A DNA stretch of 64,000 nucleotides from Polyangia bacterium (GTDB lineage: Bacteria; Myxococcota_A; Polyangia; Nannocystales; Nannocystaceae): assembly GCA_030430565.1 (NCBI GenBank), contig JAUIKS010000037.1, positions 62,001 to 126,000 of the forward strand. Reading direction: 5' to 3'. The translations under genes and the position numbers were made by a program. The first letter of the stretch is position 1. Every line of letters starts with the position of its first letter. The notes beneath the pieces are model-generated. The model was not told the origin of the DNA, ran no database searches, and worked only from the letters and a program-made list of their open reading frames with translations. Below, one piece after another: positions 17,283-26,787 of this stretch.

Positions 17283-18989
17283 TCACAAGATTCTGAGCTC
17301 GCGCACGCCCGCCGCGCGCATCGCCTGCGCGGTGTCGCGCAAGAGCGCGTCGTCCCCGGCGAACGCGGCGTCGAGGACGACGCAGCGAGTCGGCGCCGGG
17401 CGCCGCGTCTGCATGGCCTCGAGGCAATCTCGAGTCACGCGCTCCTCGAGACAGATCAGCATGCTCCCGCCGTCGACCGCGTAGACCCGGTGACCCGCCG
17501 CTCCGAGCGCGAGCCGCTCGACCCTCGCCGTCAACGGGTAGCCCGCCGCGAGCGCCAGCGCGAAGACCCGCGCCTCCTGCTCCTCCGCCGAAGCGGACGC
17601 TGCCCCGCCCGCGCCGGGCGCCGCGCGTCGCCCCAGCGACTCAGGGCGAGGCCCCTGACGACGAGCCGAGGCCGCGAGGCGAAACAGGCGAAAGCCGTCC
17701 TCCTCGGAAGAGCGCTCGGCGACGCGCGCGAGACGAGCCCGCGTGATGTCGGTGATCGTCCGAAGCCCGCGCCGCGCCGCCTCCGAGCCCGGCTCCAGCG
17801 GCACCGGCAGCTGAACGCAGAGGTATCGGCGACGCCCGCGGTCGCGCGCGTTCTGGCGCGCGACCGCGTGTCCCATGGTTCCTGACCCCGCGAACAGATC
17901 GACGACGAGCCCCTCGGGCCCGCAGGTCTGCTCGACGAGCACCCGCAGCAGCTCGCTCGGCTTCGGGAAGTCGAAGGCCTGGAAGCCCAGCAGCTCGCGG
18001 AGCTCACGCGTCCCGTCGGCCGTGTACACGCCGTCGATGATCGACGGGAAGCTCGCGCGCGCGTGCTGCAGCTCCGCGCGGAACTTCTTCTCGCGCGGTC
18101 GCCCGCCCGCCTTGCGCGGGAACAGCACGCGCCCCTCGTCGATCAGGCGCGTCATCGTCTCCTGTCCGTAGCGCCAGCCCGACTCCGGCGGCGGCGAGTA
18201 GCGACGCCCGGTCCCGGGCTCGACGAGCTCGTAGTGCAGCCGCGGCCGTCGCTCACGGGTCGCCAGCCCGAGCATGCTTCGGCTCATCCACGGCCCGCGA
18301 GGATCCCCGTCGGGGTTGCGGAACTTCGACTCGTCGCGCGGGACGCCGCGAAAGCTCGCCGCTGCGCCCGCGCGGTACACCAAGATGTACTCGTGATCCG
18401 TCGAGACCCGCGTCTTCGCGCGCGCGTCCGGGAACTGTCGCGCGCGCCAGACGAGCTGCGCGACGAACGACTCCTCGCCCAGCAGCTCGTCGAGCAGCAT
18501 CCGCAGCGGCGCGCACTCGTGATCCGAGATGCTCACGCAGAGAAAGCCGCGCGGCGCGAGCAGCTCACGCGCCAACGCGAGCCGCGGGTACATCATGCTG
18601 AGCCAGCGCGAGTGCACGCGACCGCCGAGCTCCACGCGCGAGCGCGCGCGCGGCTCCTCCTCGTCGTCGCGCGCGCCCGTCAACCGCCGGTACGCCCGCG
18701 CCGAGTCGCGGAAGTTGTCGGGGTAGATGAACTCACCGCCGGTGTTGTACGGGGGATCGAGATAGACCAGCGTCGCGGCGCGCTGGTACGCCGGGCGAAG
18801 CAGCCGTAGCACCTCGAGGTTGTCCCCCTCGATCAGCACGTTCGCCGCGTGATCAAAGCCGAGCGAGTCCGCGCGCGCCGGCACGAGCGCGCCGCTCGAC
18901 GCGACCCGAGACGCGTCGACGGCCGCCCGTCGCCCTGGCCAAACAAGACCAAATTCGAGGGGCCCATCCCCTTCACGCTCAGCACTCAC
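17283..18989 (-). CDS. Type III restriction-modification methyltransferase (Mod), N6-adenine beta class
   Basis: 568 residues from a GTG at 18989. Motif IV DPPYNTGGEF (residues 78-81) comes before motif I DLFAGSGTMG (366-370), the beta-class order of type III Mod enzymes. The region between holds the target-recognition domain. The C-terminal part is rich in Ala and ends in a domain that includes an ERVTRDCLEAMQTRRPAPTRCVVLD segment, as in other Mod proteins, consistent with binding to Res. All methylation residues seen are intact. The partner Res gene is 1.5 kb downstream on the same strand, beyond the response regulator and OmpA genes. Confidence 0.88.
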   Translation of the reverse strand: MSAEREGDGPLEFGLVWPGRRAAVDASRVASSGALVPARADSLGFDHAANVLIEGDNLEVLRLLRPAYQRAATLVYLDPPYNTGGEFIYPDNFRDSARAYRRLTGARDDEEEPRARSRVELGGRVHSRWLSMMYPRLALARELLAPRGFLCVSISDHECAPLRMLLDELLGEESFVAQLVWRARQFPDARAKTRVSTDHEYILVYRAGAAASFRGVPRDESKFRNPDGDPRGPWMSRSMLGLATRERRPRLHYELVEPGTGRRYSPPPESGWRYGQETMTRLIDEGRVLFPRKAGGRPREKKFRAELQHARASFPSIIDGVYTADGTRELRELLGFQAFDFPKPSELLRVLVEQTCGPEGLVVDLFAGSGTMGHAVARQNARDRGRRRYLCVQLPVPLEPGSEAARRGLRTITDITRARLARVAERSSEEDGFRLFRLAASARRQGPRPESLGRRAAPGAGGAASASAEEQEARVFALALAAGYPLTARVERLALGAAGHRVYAVDGGSMLICLEERVTRDCLEAMQTRRPAPTRCVVLDAAFAGDDALLRDTAQAMRAAGVRELRIL

Positions 18990-19148
18990 CGCGCGCCCGC
19001 GATCGCTCCACGAGTCGCCTCCCGCGCCGCGCCACGGTCCATCGCCAGCGTCAGGCTCACCGCGCTACCCCGAGGCCAGAGCACACCGCATCCTACCGCG
19101 ACGCGCGCGACGAGAATACCCCGCGCGCGCCGACGCGCGCCGCCTGAG

Positions 19149-19508
19149 CTACGGCTCGTACAGCTCGCCGAGCTTGGCGATCGTCCAGTTCATCGCCTGA
19201 CTGTTCTCTTCGGGCAGATCGAGGTGGTCCTCATCATCCGACTCAAACAAGATGATCCCGTCGACACTCCCGTCGAGTCGATGGTTGTCGTCGTCGTCGG
19301 GGACCGGGAACACGAAGCTCGCCGTGGCCTGAAGCTCGAGGTTGTAGAGCACCGAGTCAGGGATGACGTCCTCGACATCCGCCGTCCCCACACCAGGGAC
19401 GTCCCAGCCGCCCTCGGGGTCCGCGATGTCAAACGGCCACGACATCCCGAACTGCTGGTTGTACTCGTTGATTACCTCCGCCCAGTGGTCACCAAAATCG
19501 AGCAGCAT
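19149..19508 (-). pseudogene. Probable 3' remnant of an unidentified acidic protein gene
   Basis: An open segment of 119 residues from ATG 19508 is very acidic and well folded in appearance (DFGDHWAEVINEYNQQFGMSW, a DGSVDGIILFESDDED segment, MNWTIAKLGELYEP end). Coding-like sequence continues upstream in the same frame for 17 more codons (GFDGKSLGWEDDT before the Met) and is then cut by a TGA, with no good start and no ribosome site. This pattern suggests the 3' end of a longer gene truncated when the neighbouring integrase fragment arrived. The original function is not recognisable. Confidence 0.5.
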
Positions 19509-19584
19509 CGTGTCGTCTTCCCAGCCGAGCGACTTCCCGTCGAAGCCGGTTCGGCGGACTCAACTAGCTGTCATGCTTCAGTTT

Positions 19585-19754
19585 TCAGACGCGGGAAAAA
19601 CCAGCGCCCGAATCGAGCCAAACTTTGGGACGAAGTTCGCGGAGCGCATCCTTCAGCGCCCGCGGTGCGAGATGCATATACAGCTCCGTCGTCGACCCGC
19701 TGGCGTGGCCCGCCAGCTCACCGTCTGCGCCGTGCCCCGCATGGCGAGGTGAGA
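19585..19754 (-). pseudogene. Frameshifted C-terminal fragment of a tyrosine recombinase/integrase
   Basis: Reading on the minus strand, one frame gives SHLAMRGTAQTV, then a shift of frame leads into ELAGHASGSTTELYMHL and an APRALKDALRELR end, closing at a TGA at 19585. The catalytic His (LAGH) and Tyr (ELYMHL) boxes of tyrosine recombinases are both there, and they match the intact integrase of this window (HTFCSHLVLRG and LAGHAELSTTEIYMHL). The upstream four-fifths of the gene is missing. It is a dead remnant squeezed between the 19149-19508 remnant and the 19765-21324 gene. Confidence 0.75.
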
Positions 19755-19764
19755 CCGCCGGTCG

Positions 19765-21324
19765 CTACGGCGACGCGGGGGCGCGGACACGCCGGACCAC
19801 CGACACCTCGCGCGCCTCGGGTGCCGCCGCGCACTGCGTCGAGAACACTACCGCCCCGTCGTGCATGAAGCCCGGCGAGTGGTCCTCGACGTCGTTGTCG
19901 GTCAGCGCTACGCGTCGATCGCCCGCGAAGCTCACCAGCTCGATCTCGCCGTCCCCCTGGGAGTCGACCGCGCTGAACACGAGCGTTCGCCCGTCGCGAC
20001 TCGCTACCGGCCCGCGCGGCGCTGAGCCCTCGTAGATCGGGAGCGACTCGAGCGACCGAACAGGCTCGAGGCGGGTGTCGGTCGCGGTGCTGAGCCGCGT
20101 GTCGGCCTCGCCCCTGGGCGCCCTCGAGAGCGCCTCGGGCTCGATCGTGACCGCGTAGATCCACCACTTGCGCGGATCTTCGGCGCCCTCGTGGTGGCGG
20201 TCGACCTCGCCGCGCGCGACCACATAAAGGCCTACGCGAGCGCCGTCACGCGGCCCGACGATCACCTGCGTGATCCATTGGGCGCCGGGGAGGTCCTCGA
20301 CGTGGACGACCAACACACGGCCGGGCCGCGCCCGCGAGACGAGCCCGATGCCGACACCGCGTGTAGCGAACAGCCCGCGCCGTCGTTGCATGCCTTCCCG
20401 CTCGCGAGCCTCCTCTCGATCGGACCAGCTGCCCAGCACATACACCAGCGGCGCGACGATGTGCTGGTCGTCGAGCCAGATCGGGCGGCCAAAGCCGAAG
20501 CTCTGGGCGGCCGCCAGCGACTCCGGCTCGGCGTCGCAGCACTCCCGCGCGACGGGCACCACGGACAGCTGACCGGTCTGCCCGCACCGCACGCCCCGCT
20601 GGCCGAAGGCGACGCCGTGCTCCGAGGGCGACATCCGGGTCTCCCACTGACAGCCCTCGTCCGCGGGCCACCTCGGTTCGCGTACCTCGCCCTCGCGCAC
20701 CGGCTCGCACGGACGCTCGGGGTCGAAGCGAAACACGCGGTAGCGGTTGCGATCGTTCGCGCGCCGGAGCAGCACGCGTCGCGCGAGTGGATCGGGGGAC
20801 GCCAGGAGATCCTCCGCGCGCCACTCGAGCTGATGATGCTGGTCCAGCGCCTCGAGCTCGATCTTGGCGCCCGGCCTCGAGCTCGGCGACGTGCAGTACA
20901 GGCGCGCGTCGTCGAAGCCGCTGAGTTCGACGTCGCCCTCCCGGTTGATTCGAAAGTAGGGCGTCCGCGTCACCATTAGCAGCGCGTCGCTCGCGAGCGG
21001 CAGCGCCCGCGAGTCCTCGCTCGCGTCGCTCAGCAGCTCGATCGTATTCGACCCCCGCTCGCCGGCGTCGAGCGCCTGCGCGGACGCCTTCGCCCAGCGC
21101 TCGCGGGTGGATCGCTCGAACGCCGCGGAGCTCGCGTGCGTGCCCGCGGGCTCATCTGCCGCGCGGAGGTGTGGCGCCTCGAGATGGCGTGTGAGCTCGA
21201 GGTTTCGCCGGATCTCCTCGCCGACGCTCTCGTTCTCGCAGGCGGGCTGTACACCAACAAGCGCGAGCGTGAGCGCGGCAGGGAAGGCTCGTCCAGACCC
21301 AAGGCGCGCGCTCACCAACTCCAC
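19765..21324 (-). CDS. Large exported lipoprotein, possible beta-propeller, function unknown
   Basis: About 520 residues. Two GTG starts (21324 or 21315) precede a signal-like stretch (FPAALTLALVGVQPAC) ending in a Cys. After a helical region the protein is beta-rich with short repeats of the type 'FDPERP', GRPIWLDDQHIVAPLVY, GPVASRDGRTLVFSAVDSQGDGEIEL and DHSPGFMHDGAVVFST, which resemble TolB/PD40 propeller blades. That fold is suggested, not proven. The stop is adjacent to the integrase fragment. Function unknown. Confidence 0.7.
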   Translation of the reverse strand: MELVSARLGSGRAFPAALTLALVGVQPACENESVGEEIRRNLELTRHLEAPHLRAADEPAGTHASSAAFERSTRERWAKASAQALDAGERGSNTIELLSDASEDSRALPLASDALLMVTRTPYFRINREGDVELSGFDDARLYCTSPSSRPGAKIELEALDQHHQLEWRAEDLLASPDPLARRVLLRRANDRNRYRVFRFDPERPCEPVREGEVREPRWPADEGCQWETRMSPSEHGVAFGQRGVRCGQTGQLSVVPVARECCDAEPESLAAAQSFGFGRPIWLDDQHIVAPLVYVLGSWSDREEAREREGMQRRRGLFATRGVGIGLVSRARPGRVLVVHVEDLPGAQWITQVIVGPRDGARVGLYVVARGEVDRHHEGAEDPRKWWIYAVTIEPEALSRAPRGEADTRLSTATDTRLEPVRSLESLPIYEGSAPRGPVASRDGRTLVFSAVDSQGDGEIELVSFAGDRRVALTDNDVEDHSPGFMHDGAVVFSTQCAAAPEAREVSVVRRVRAPASP

Positions 21325-21415
21325 CGTAGCATAGCCGAGAGCACCCGCTGGCCACGGGCGACGGCGCTCTGCGTCGACCACGATGTCGCGGCTTCGATCA
21401 CCCGGCCGCGGGCTG

Positions 21416-22339
21416 TCAGAGGCAGCTCAGGTTGAGCACGCCGTACGCGTCGCCAGTGCTGTAGTCGAGCGTGCCCTGGTAGTCGAACTCGCCGCCGCGA
21501 ACCTCGAACTCCACCGCGCCGTCGAGCTCAGAGCCGCTGTCTGTGTAGCTCACTCCGAAGCTCGTGCTCGTCAGCGTCTGCGCGGGGTCTTCCCGTGTCG
21601 CGCCCGCGTCGACCAACGAGAAGTCGAGCGATCCGAAGGGCAAGATAAGGTCGGCGACGGGGCTCGGCTCGATGTTGACGGTGTAGTCGACCGTGGCCGC
21701 GCCAGCGCTGTCGTCGACGAGGATATCCCCCGCGACGCGGATCTTGTTGAGCTCGCTCGAGACCGTGAGCGAGTCGGCGAGCGTCAGCACGAGCGGGTTC
21801 GCCGGGGTCGCGCCGAAGCCCAGCAGCTCGACCAACGGGCCGGGCTCGTCGTAGTTCACGGTCACGGTGACGCCGTTGGACGAGACGCTGGGGCTCACGA
21901 GGTACGAGTCGAGCACGAAGATGTTGTGGAGGATCGGATCCCCCTGCCCGCCGGCCGCGTAGTCGGCTCCGTAGACGAAGCGCAAGCCCATGTCGGTGCT
22001 CGCGTCCCCGGACTTGTAGGTCCCGTCGCCCATGTACTGAAACCCGCCCGGCGTCGCGTCGCTCACCGACTCGAAGATCAGCTCGTAGAGCGCCTGAGAG
22101 GCCGCGACCGCGATCTTGATGGTCAGTCCGCCGCACACGACGAGCTCGTGCATCGAGTTCTGGAAGTCCGCGGAGATCTCGACGTGGAGCTCGATGTCCG
22201 CGCCAGCTGGTGCGCAGCCCTCGAGCTCCGTCGTGTCCTCACCGGTCTCGCCGATCGTGCCCGTGCCGAGCCCGCCGAGGATACAGCCCGGCAGCAGCGC
22301 GACGCCGAGCAGAAGGATAGCGGGATACGTCAATCGCAT
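21416..22339 (-). CDS. Exported lipoprotein, function unknown
   Basis: 307 residues with a textbook lipoprotein signal (MRLTYPAILLLGVALLPGC), a short Gly/Thr linker (TGTIGETGEDTTELEG) and a beta-rich mature domain with landmarks VVCGGLTIKIAVAAS, GLRFVYGADYAAGG and GSELDGAVEFEVRGG. A C-terminal Cys (LNLSCL) may pair with an internal one. No known family. Upstream gene of the 19765-21324 lipoprotein on the same strand, with about 90 bases between. Confidence 0.75.
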   Translation of the reverse strand: MRLTYPAILLLGVALLPGCILGGLGTGTIGETGEDTTELEGCAPAGADIELHVEISADFQNSMHELVVCGGLTIKIAVAASQALYELIFESVSDATPGGFQYMGDGTYKSGDASTDMGLRFVYGADYAAGGQGDPILHNIFVLDSYLVSPSVSSNGVTVTVNYDEPGPLVELLGFGATPANPLVLTLADSLTVSSELNKIRVAGDILVDDSAGAATVDYTVNIEPSPVADLILPFGSLDFSLVDAGATREDPAQTLTSTSFGVSYTDSGSELDGAVEFEVRGGEFDYQGTLDYSTGDAYGVLNLSCL

Positions 22340-22675
22340 GCCCTTGGTTGTAGCGCACGCGCTCGCGCGAAGAAACGACAGCGGCCGCGCCGCGGATCCG
22401 CCATCGTCGTCTACGGCGTTTCCCGTGTGTGGACCGCAGATCCTTCACGCCCGACCCAGGGGGACTCGCGGGCTACCCGAGCGAGGCGCTCCGCCGCGCT
22501 TTCGCGCCTCGGCCAGCCGGCCTTCATCACGCGCGACGAGGCGCGCACGATTCCGCGCGGCCGCCCAACGCGCCGGCGCCGAGCTCGACGGGAGGAGTTC
22601 CAATAGACTCGTCCGCGGTGGGCGCGACGCGCCCGCGCGCCACGTAGCGTACAAGGTGACTCTCAGGACACCTGG
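22340..22675. other. Intergenic region between divergent genes; no feature recognised
   Basis: 336 bases between the start of the 21416-22339 lipoprotein gene and the kinase gene at 22676. No convincing small gene, RNA or palindrome was seen. It should hold both divergent promoters, but no near-consensus -35/-10 pair stands out in this GC-rich stretch. Confidence 0.4.
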
Positions 22676-25600
22676 ATGTCTCGCGTCTCTGGACCCAGCC
22701 CGCTCGAGCTCGCTACCGACCTCGACCGCCTCCGCAGCACCACCGGGTGCCGCGAGGGCGCGGCCGCGGCGATGCTCTCGAGCTCGGCGCTGCCGGAGCT
22801 GACGACGACGACGCACATGTCGTCGTCAAGCGCGAACGCCCCCGCGCCCGCGCTCCTGCGCCCTGACGCCGCTGCCCGGGGCGCGAGAGGATCCGAGGAG
22901 CTCGCGCTCGAGGACACCCTCGCGAGCGAGGCCGACCCGCTCACCGGTACGCGCCCAGGTCTCGCCGCGACCGACGACGCGACCGACGACACGATCGCCA
23001 GCGCCCCGCTCCCGATCGGCGCGGCCGCGGAAGAGCCCGAGGCGCTCGATCAGCTCATCGCCCGCGGCGCGACCGTCGGCCGCTACGTCGTCCTGGAGAA
23101 GCTCGGCGCCGGCGCCATGGGCGTCGTGCTCGCGGCCTACGATCCCCAGCTCGATCGAAAGGTCGCGCTCAAGCTGCTCAAGGCGAGCACCGACCAGGCC
23201 TCGACCGCGCGCGTACGACTCCAGCGCGAGGCGCAAGCGCTGGCGAAGCTCGATCACCCCAACGTCGTCGCCGTTCACGACGTGGGCGTGCACCAGGGTC
23301 AGCTTTTCGTCGGTATGGAGTTTGTCAACGGACAGACGCTCGGCGCGTGGATGCGCGCGGGCGAGGGGCCGCGGCCGTGGCGAGAGGTGCTGCGCGTGTT
23401 CATCGACGCCGGACGCGGGCTGGCGGCTGCTCACGAGGCAGGTCTGGTCCACCGTGATTTTAAACCCGAGAACGTCATGATCGGCGAGGGCGGGCGCGTC
23501 CGCGTCATGGACTTCGGGCTCGCGCGCGCGATGGACGACTTTGAGGATGATCTCGAGGCGGTGCGCGCGAGCGCCAGCGCCAGCGCCAACCTCGGCCGCG
23601 AGCGCGCGCTCGGGAGCGGCGCGCGACCGCTGAGCAGCCGGATGACCCAGACCGGCGCGCTGATGGGGACGCCCGCGTACATGTCCCTCGAGCAATTTTA
23701 CGGACGGAGCTCCGACGCGCGCAGCGACCAATTCAGCTTCTGCGTCGCCTTCTACGAGGCGCTCTACGGCCAGCGCCCCTACGCCGGAGCCACCGTCGGC
23801 GCGCTGCTGCGCTCGATCAAGCGCCGGCTCGTCACGCCCGCGCCGAAGGGCGCCTCGGTGCCCCCGTGGATCCGCCGGGTCGTGCTGCGCGGCCTCGCGC
23901 CCGAGCCTGCGGAGCGCTGGCCGTCGATGCAGGCGCTGCTCGCCGCGCTCGCCCATGACCCCGCGTCGCGGCGCAGGGCTCGGTGGAGGACCGCCGCCTC
24001 GCTCGTCCTCGTGGGCGCGGCCGCGGGCGGGCTCGTCTACGCCGCGCAGGCGAGCGCGCGGCGCTGCGCTGGGATGGAGGCGCACCTCGCCGGGACCTGG
24101 GATCCCGAGCGACGCGCGGCCGTGCGTGAGGCGATCACCGCGACGGGCTTGAGCTACGCGCCGGCGACATGGGAGCGCGTGGAGCGACGGCTCGACGACT
24201 ACGCGCGACGCTGGCTGAGCGCGCGGGTCGACGCCTGCGAGGCCTCGCGCCGCGGGGAGCAGTCGGGCGCGCTGCTCGACGCTCGCATGGCGTGCCTCGA
24301 CGAGCGCCTGCAGCGGGCCCGCGCGACGATCGAGGTGCTCTCTGAGTCCGAGGAGGCCGCCGCGGCCGTGACCGTGAACAAGGCGGTCGAGCTGGTCGCC
24401 GAGCTGCCGCGGCTCGAGCGCTGCGCCGACGCGGCGGCGCTCTCGGCCGAGGTCGCGCCCCCCGAGGATCCCGCCGTCGCGCGTCGCGTCGAGCAGCACG
24501 AGGCGACGCTCGCGAAGGCCGCCGCGCTCACCGACGCGGGGCGCTACGCCGACGGCCTCGCGCTGCTCGACGCGCTGCTCCCGGAGGCCGAGGCGCTGGG
24601 CTACGAGCCGCTCGTCGTGCGCGCGCGACTGCGTCACGGCCTCCTGCTCGAAGGGACACGCGACTACCAGGCCGCCGAGCAGACGCTCGAGCGCTGCTAC
24701 GCCGCGGCGCTCGGGCTGCGGATGCTCGAGGAGGCCGCGACCGCCGCGACGTACCTGGTCTCGATCGTCGGCGCGACGCGCTTCCAGCCCGAGGCGGGGC
24801 GGCGCTGGGCTGTCCACGCCGAACCGCTCGCGCGCGCCGTCGGGACGCCCCAGGCGCTGACGGAGTTCGCGCTCAACCTCGGGATCGTCGCCCTGCAGGA
24901 GGGGGAGCACGACGAAGCGCTCGAGCTGTTCGAGCGCGCGCTGACGACGATCGAGGCCGCGCGCGGGCCCGAGACCCTGATCGCCGGGATCGCGCTGACG
25001 AACCTCGGCAACGCGGCGAGCGCCGCCGGGCGGCTCTCGGCCTCGCGCGGCTACCACGAGCGCGCCGTCGGGATCCTGGCGCGCGAGCTCGGCGAGGAGC
25101 ACCCGAACGTCGCGGCCGCGCTCAACAACCTCGGGCTCGTCGCCTGGCGCGAAGGCCAGTATCTCGAGGCCCGCCGATCTTTCGAACGCGCGCGCGGGAT
25201 CTACGAGCGCTCACACGGCCGCGAGCACCCGCTCGTCGCCTTCGCGCTCAACGGCCTCGGGATGGTCGCCTGGAAGCAGCGCGAGCACGCGGAGGCCCGC
25301 GCCCACTACCAGCGCGCGATCGAGCTCTTAACACGCGCGCCCGGCTTCGAATCGCTGTCGGCGCACCCGCTCACCAACCTGGGCAGCGTCGCCTACAGCG
25401 AGGGGCGCTACGCGGAGGCGCGAGGGCACCACCTGCGCGCGCTGGAGCTCTTCGAGGGGTCCGTCGGGCCCGAGCACCCCAGCCTCGGCTTCCCGCTGAC
25501 CGGCCTCGGAAAGGCCTACCTGGCCGAAGGGTCCGCCGCTGCGGCGCTCCCCCATCTCGAGCGCGCCCACGCGATCTACGACCCGCGGACGAGCGACGCG

Positions 25601-25828
25601 CTCGAGCTCGCCGACGCTGACCTCGCGCTCGCGCGCGCGCTCTGGACCGCCCCCGTCGAGCGCGGCCGTGACCGCGCGCGCGCCCGCGCGCTCGCCGAGG
25701 ACGCGCGCCGCCTCTACGCAGGAGCCGGCGCGCGCGCGGTGAGCGAGCTCGCCCGCGCAGAAACGTGGCTGAAAGAACATATTCTAGAGACCTCAGCCGA
25801 GCGCGCCGCGCCGCCCCCTCCCCCCTGA
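22676..25828 (+). CDS. Transmembrane Ser/Thr protein kinase with C-terminal TPR repeats
   Basis: 1050 residues from ATG 22676 (AGGA 8 bases upstream). A low-complexity N-terminus of about 134 residues precedes a complete Hanks-type kinase: GAGAMGVVLAAYD loop, VALK Lys, REAQ Glu, HRDFKPENVM, MDFGLARA, activation segment MGTPAYMSLEQF. A hydrophobic segment (AASLVLVGAAAGGLVYAA) follows, then the juxtamembrane block AGTWDPERRAAV and ERVERRLDDYARRW shared by the other two kinases here, and about seven TPR units (ALNNLGLVAWREGQYLEARR type). Such proteins phosphorylate cytoplasmic targets in response to unknown signals; the TPR part is a protein-binding module. Confidence 0.92.
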   Translation: MSRVSGPSPLELATDLDRLRSTTGCREGAAAAMLSSSALPELTTTTHMSSSSANAPAPALLRPDAAARGARGSEELALEDTLASEADPLTGTRPGLAATDDATDDTIASAPLPIGAAAEEPEALDQLIARGATVGRYVVLEKLGAGAMGVVLAAYDPQLDRKVALKLLKASTDQASTARVRLQREAQALAKLDHPNVVAVHDVGVHQGQLFVGMEFVNGQTLGAWMRAGEGPRPWREVLRVFIDAGRGLAAAHEAGLVHRDFKPENVMIGEGGRVRVMDFGLARAMDDFEDDLEAVRASASASANLGRERALGSGARPLSSRMTQTGALMGTPAYMSLEQFYGRSSDARSDQFSFCVAFYEALYGQRPYAGATVGALLRSIKRRLVTPAPKGASVPPWIRRVVLRGLAPEPAERWPSMQALLAALAHDPASRRRARWRTAASLVLVGAAAGGLVYAAQASARRCAGMEAHLAGTWDPERRAAVREAITATGLSYAPATWERVERRLDDYARRWLSARVDACEASRRGEQSGALLDARMACLDERLQRARATIEVLSESEEAAAAVTVNKAVELVAELPRLERCADAAALSAEVAPPEDPAVARRVEQHEATLAKAAALTDAGRYADGLALLDALLPEAEALGYEPLVVRARLRHGLLLEGTRDYQAAEQTLERCYAAALGLRMLEEAATAATYLVSIVGATRFQPEAGRRWAVHAEPLARAVGTPQALTEFALNLGIVALQEGEHDEALELFERALTTIEAARGPETLIAGIALTNLGNAASAAGRLSASRGYHERAVGILARELGEEHPNVAAALNNLGLVAWREGQYLEARRSFERARGIYERSHGREHPLVAFALNGLGMVAWKQREHAEARAHYQRAIELLTRAPGFESLSAHPLTNLGSVAYSEGRYAEARGHHLRALELFEGSVGPEHPSLGFPLTGLGKAYLAEGSAAAALPHLERAHAIYDPRTSDALELADADLALARALWTAPVERGRDRARARALAEDARRLYAGAGARAVSELARAETWLKEHILETSAERAAPPPPP

Positions 25829-25844
25829 TCGAGCCCCAGGCTCG

Positions 25845-26144
25845 TCACCGCCCACGCGGCGGCAGCAGCCGCTCGAGCGCAGCGAGATAAGCGTCGAAGG
25901 CCGCCCGCCCCTTATCGGTGAGCCGGTACAGGGTCCGCGGCTTACGCCGGACGAAGCGCTTGCGCACCTTCACGTAGCCGGCTCTCTCGAGCTTCCCGAT
26001 GTGCGTCGCGAGGTTCCCGTCGGTCGCGCCGATCTGGTCACGCAGCGTCGTGAACTCGATCTCCTCGACCGGGACCAGCGATGACATGATCGCGAGGCGC
26101 ACCGGCGCGTGCACGAGCGGGTCGAGGTCCGGGCGCGGGCTCAT
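25845..26144 (-). CDS. Winged-helix transcriptional regulator (HTH_34 type)
   Basis: 99 residues forming a single winged helix: HAPVRLAIMSSLVPVEEIEFTTLRDQIG, recognition helix DGNLATHIGKLERAGYV and the wing KVRKRFVRRKPRTLYRLT (landmarks). Small regulators of this family sit beside integral membrane proteins and usually control them. Here the gene lies 13 bases after a six-helix-like membrane protein gene on the same strand, which fits. It is convergent with the kinase gene at 22676-25828. Confidence 0.88.
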   Translation of the reverse strand: MSPRPDLDPLVHAPVRLAIMSSLVPVEEIEFTTLRDQIGATDGNLATHIGKLERAGYVKVRKRFVRRKPRTLYRLTDKGRAAFDAYLAALERLLPPRGR

Positions 26145-26157
26145 GGCGCGGGCAGGC

Positions 26158-26787
26158 TCACTCTCCCGCCGCGATCCGCAGCATGCCGACCCCCGGCGCG
26201 ACGTAGCCCAACACCATCGTGACGATGAAGCCGGGGCCGAGCGCTGGCGGGGGCAGCCACACGCACGCGAGCGCGTAGGCGACGAACAGCCCGCCCCCCG
26301 CGGTCAACGGCCAGTAGCGGTACAGCGCCCCCGAGACCGCGAGCGGCGTGGCGAGCAGCAGCGCGATCAAGGGGAACACGGCGGTGTACTTGATCGCGCC
26401 TGTCACCTGGGACAGCAGCACGGTGATCGCCACGCCGCAGCAGGCGACCGTCCACGCCACCCCCTCGACCCTCGGCGCGTAGCTCACGTGCCCCTGCGGC
26501 GCGCCGCGGCGCACGCCCGAGATCACCGCGTAGAGCCAGCCGAGCCCGCCCCCGATCGGCCACGCGACCCAGCCGACTCCGCCCGGGACCAGCGCGTCGA
26601 CGATCCCCGCGATCACCAAGAGCGCGCCGACGACCAGGTAGATGTCGCCCGTGCGCGCGCGGACGCGACGCGACTGCGCCACCATGCGCTTGATCAGCTC
26701 GAGGTCTTGGTGAAGTCGGTTCGTGTCGAGCACGGAGCCCGCGCGCGCCTCCTGCTCCTGTGTGCTCTCATGAATCACGTCGGGCAT
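26158..26787 (-). CDS. Integral membrane protein of an HTH_34 regulator pair
   Basis: About 209 residues from the ATG at 26787. A charged N-terminal 45 residues precede five or six hydrophobic segments (IYLVVGALLVIAGIVDALV, AWPIGGGLGWLYAV, VEGVAWTVACCGVAITVLL, FPLIALLLATPLAVSGALY, GGLFVAYALACVWLP, FIVTMVLGYVAPGVGMLR). The start codon overlaps the TGA stop of the upstream beta-barrel gene (TGATG), with GGAGG just before it, so the genes are coupled. The function is unknown; homologues are usually annotated only as membrane proteins next to a small regulator. Confidence 0.78.
   Translation of the reverse strand: MPDVIHESTQEQEARAGSVLDTNRLHQDLELIKRMVAQSRRVRARTGDIYLVVGALLVIAGIVDALVPGGVGWVAWPIGGGLGWLYAVISGVRRGAPQGHVSYAPRVEGVAWTVACCGVAITVLLSQVTGAIKYTAVFPLIALLLATPLAVSGALYRYWPLTAGGGLFVAYALACVWLPPPALGPGFIVTMVLGYVAPGVGMLRIAAGE

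Noticed and set aside
22826..25102. Long minus-strand open frame (about 758 codons) opposite the kinase-TPR gene
   Set aside because: Shadow frame; the kinase motifs on the plus strand are unambiguous.
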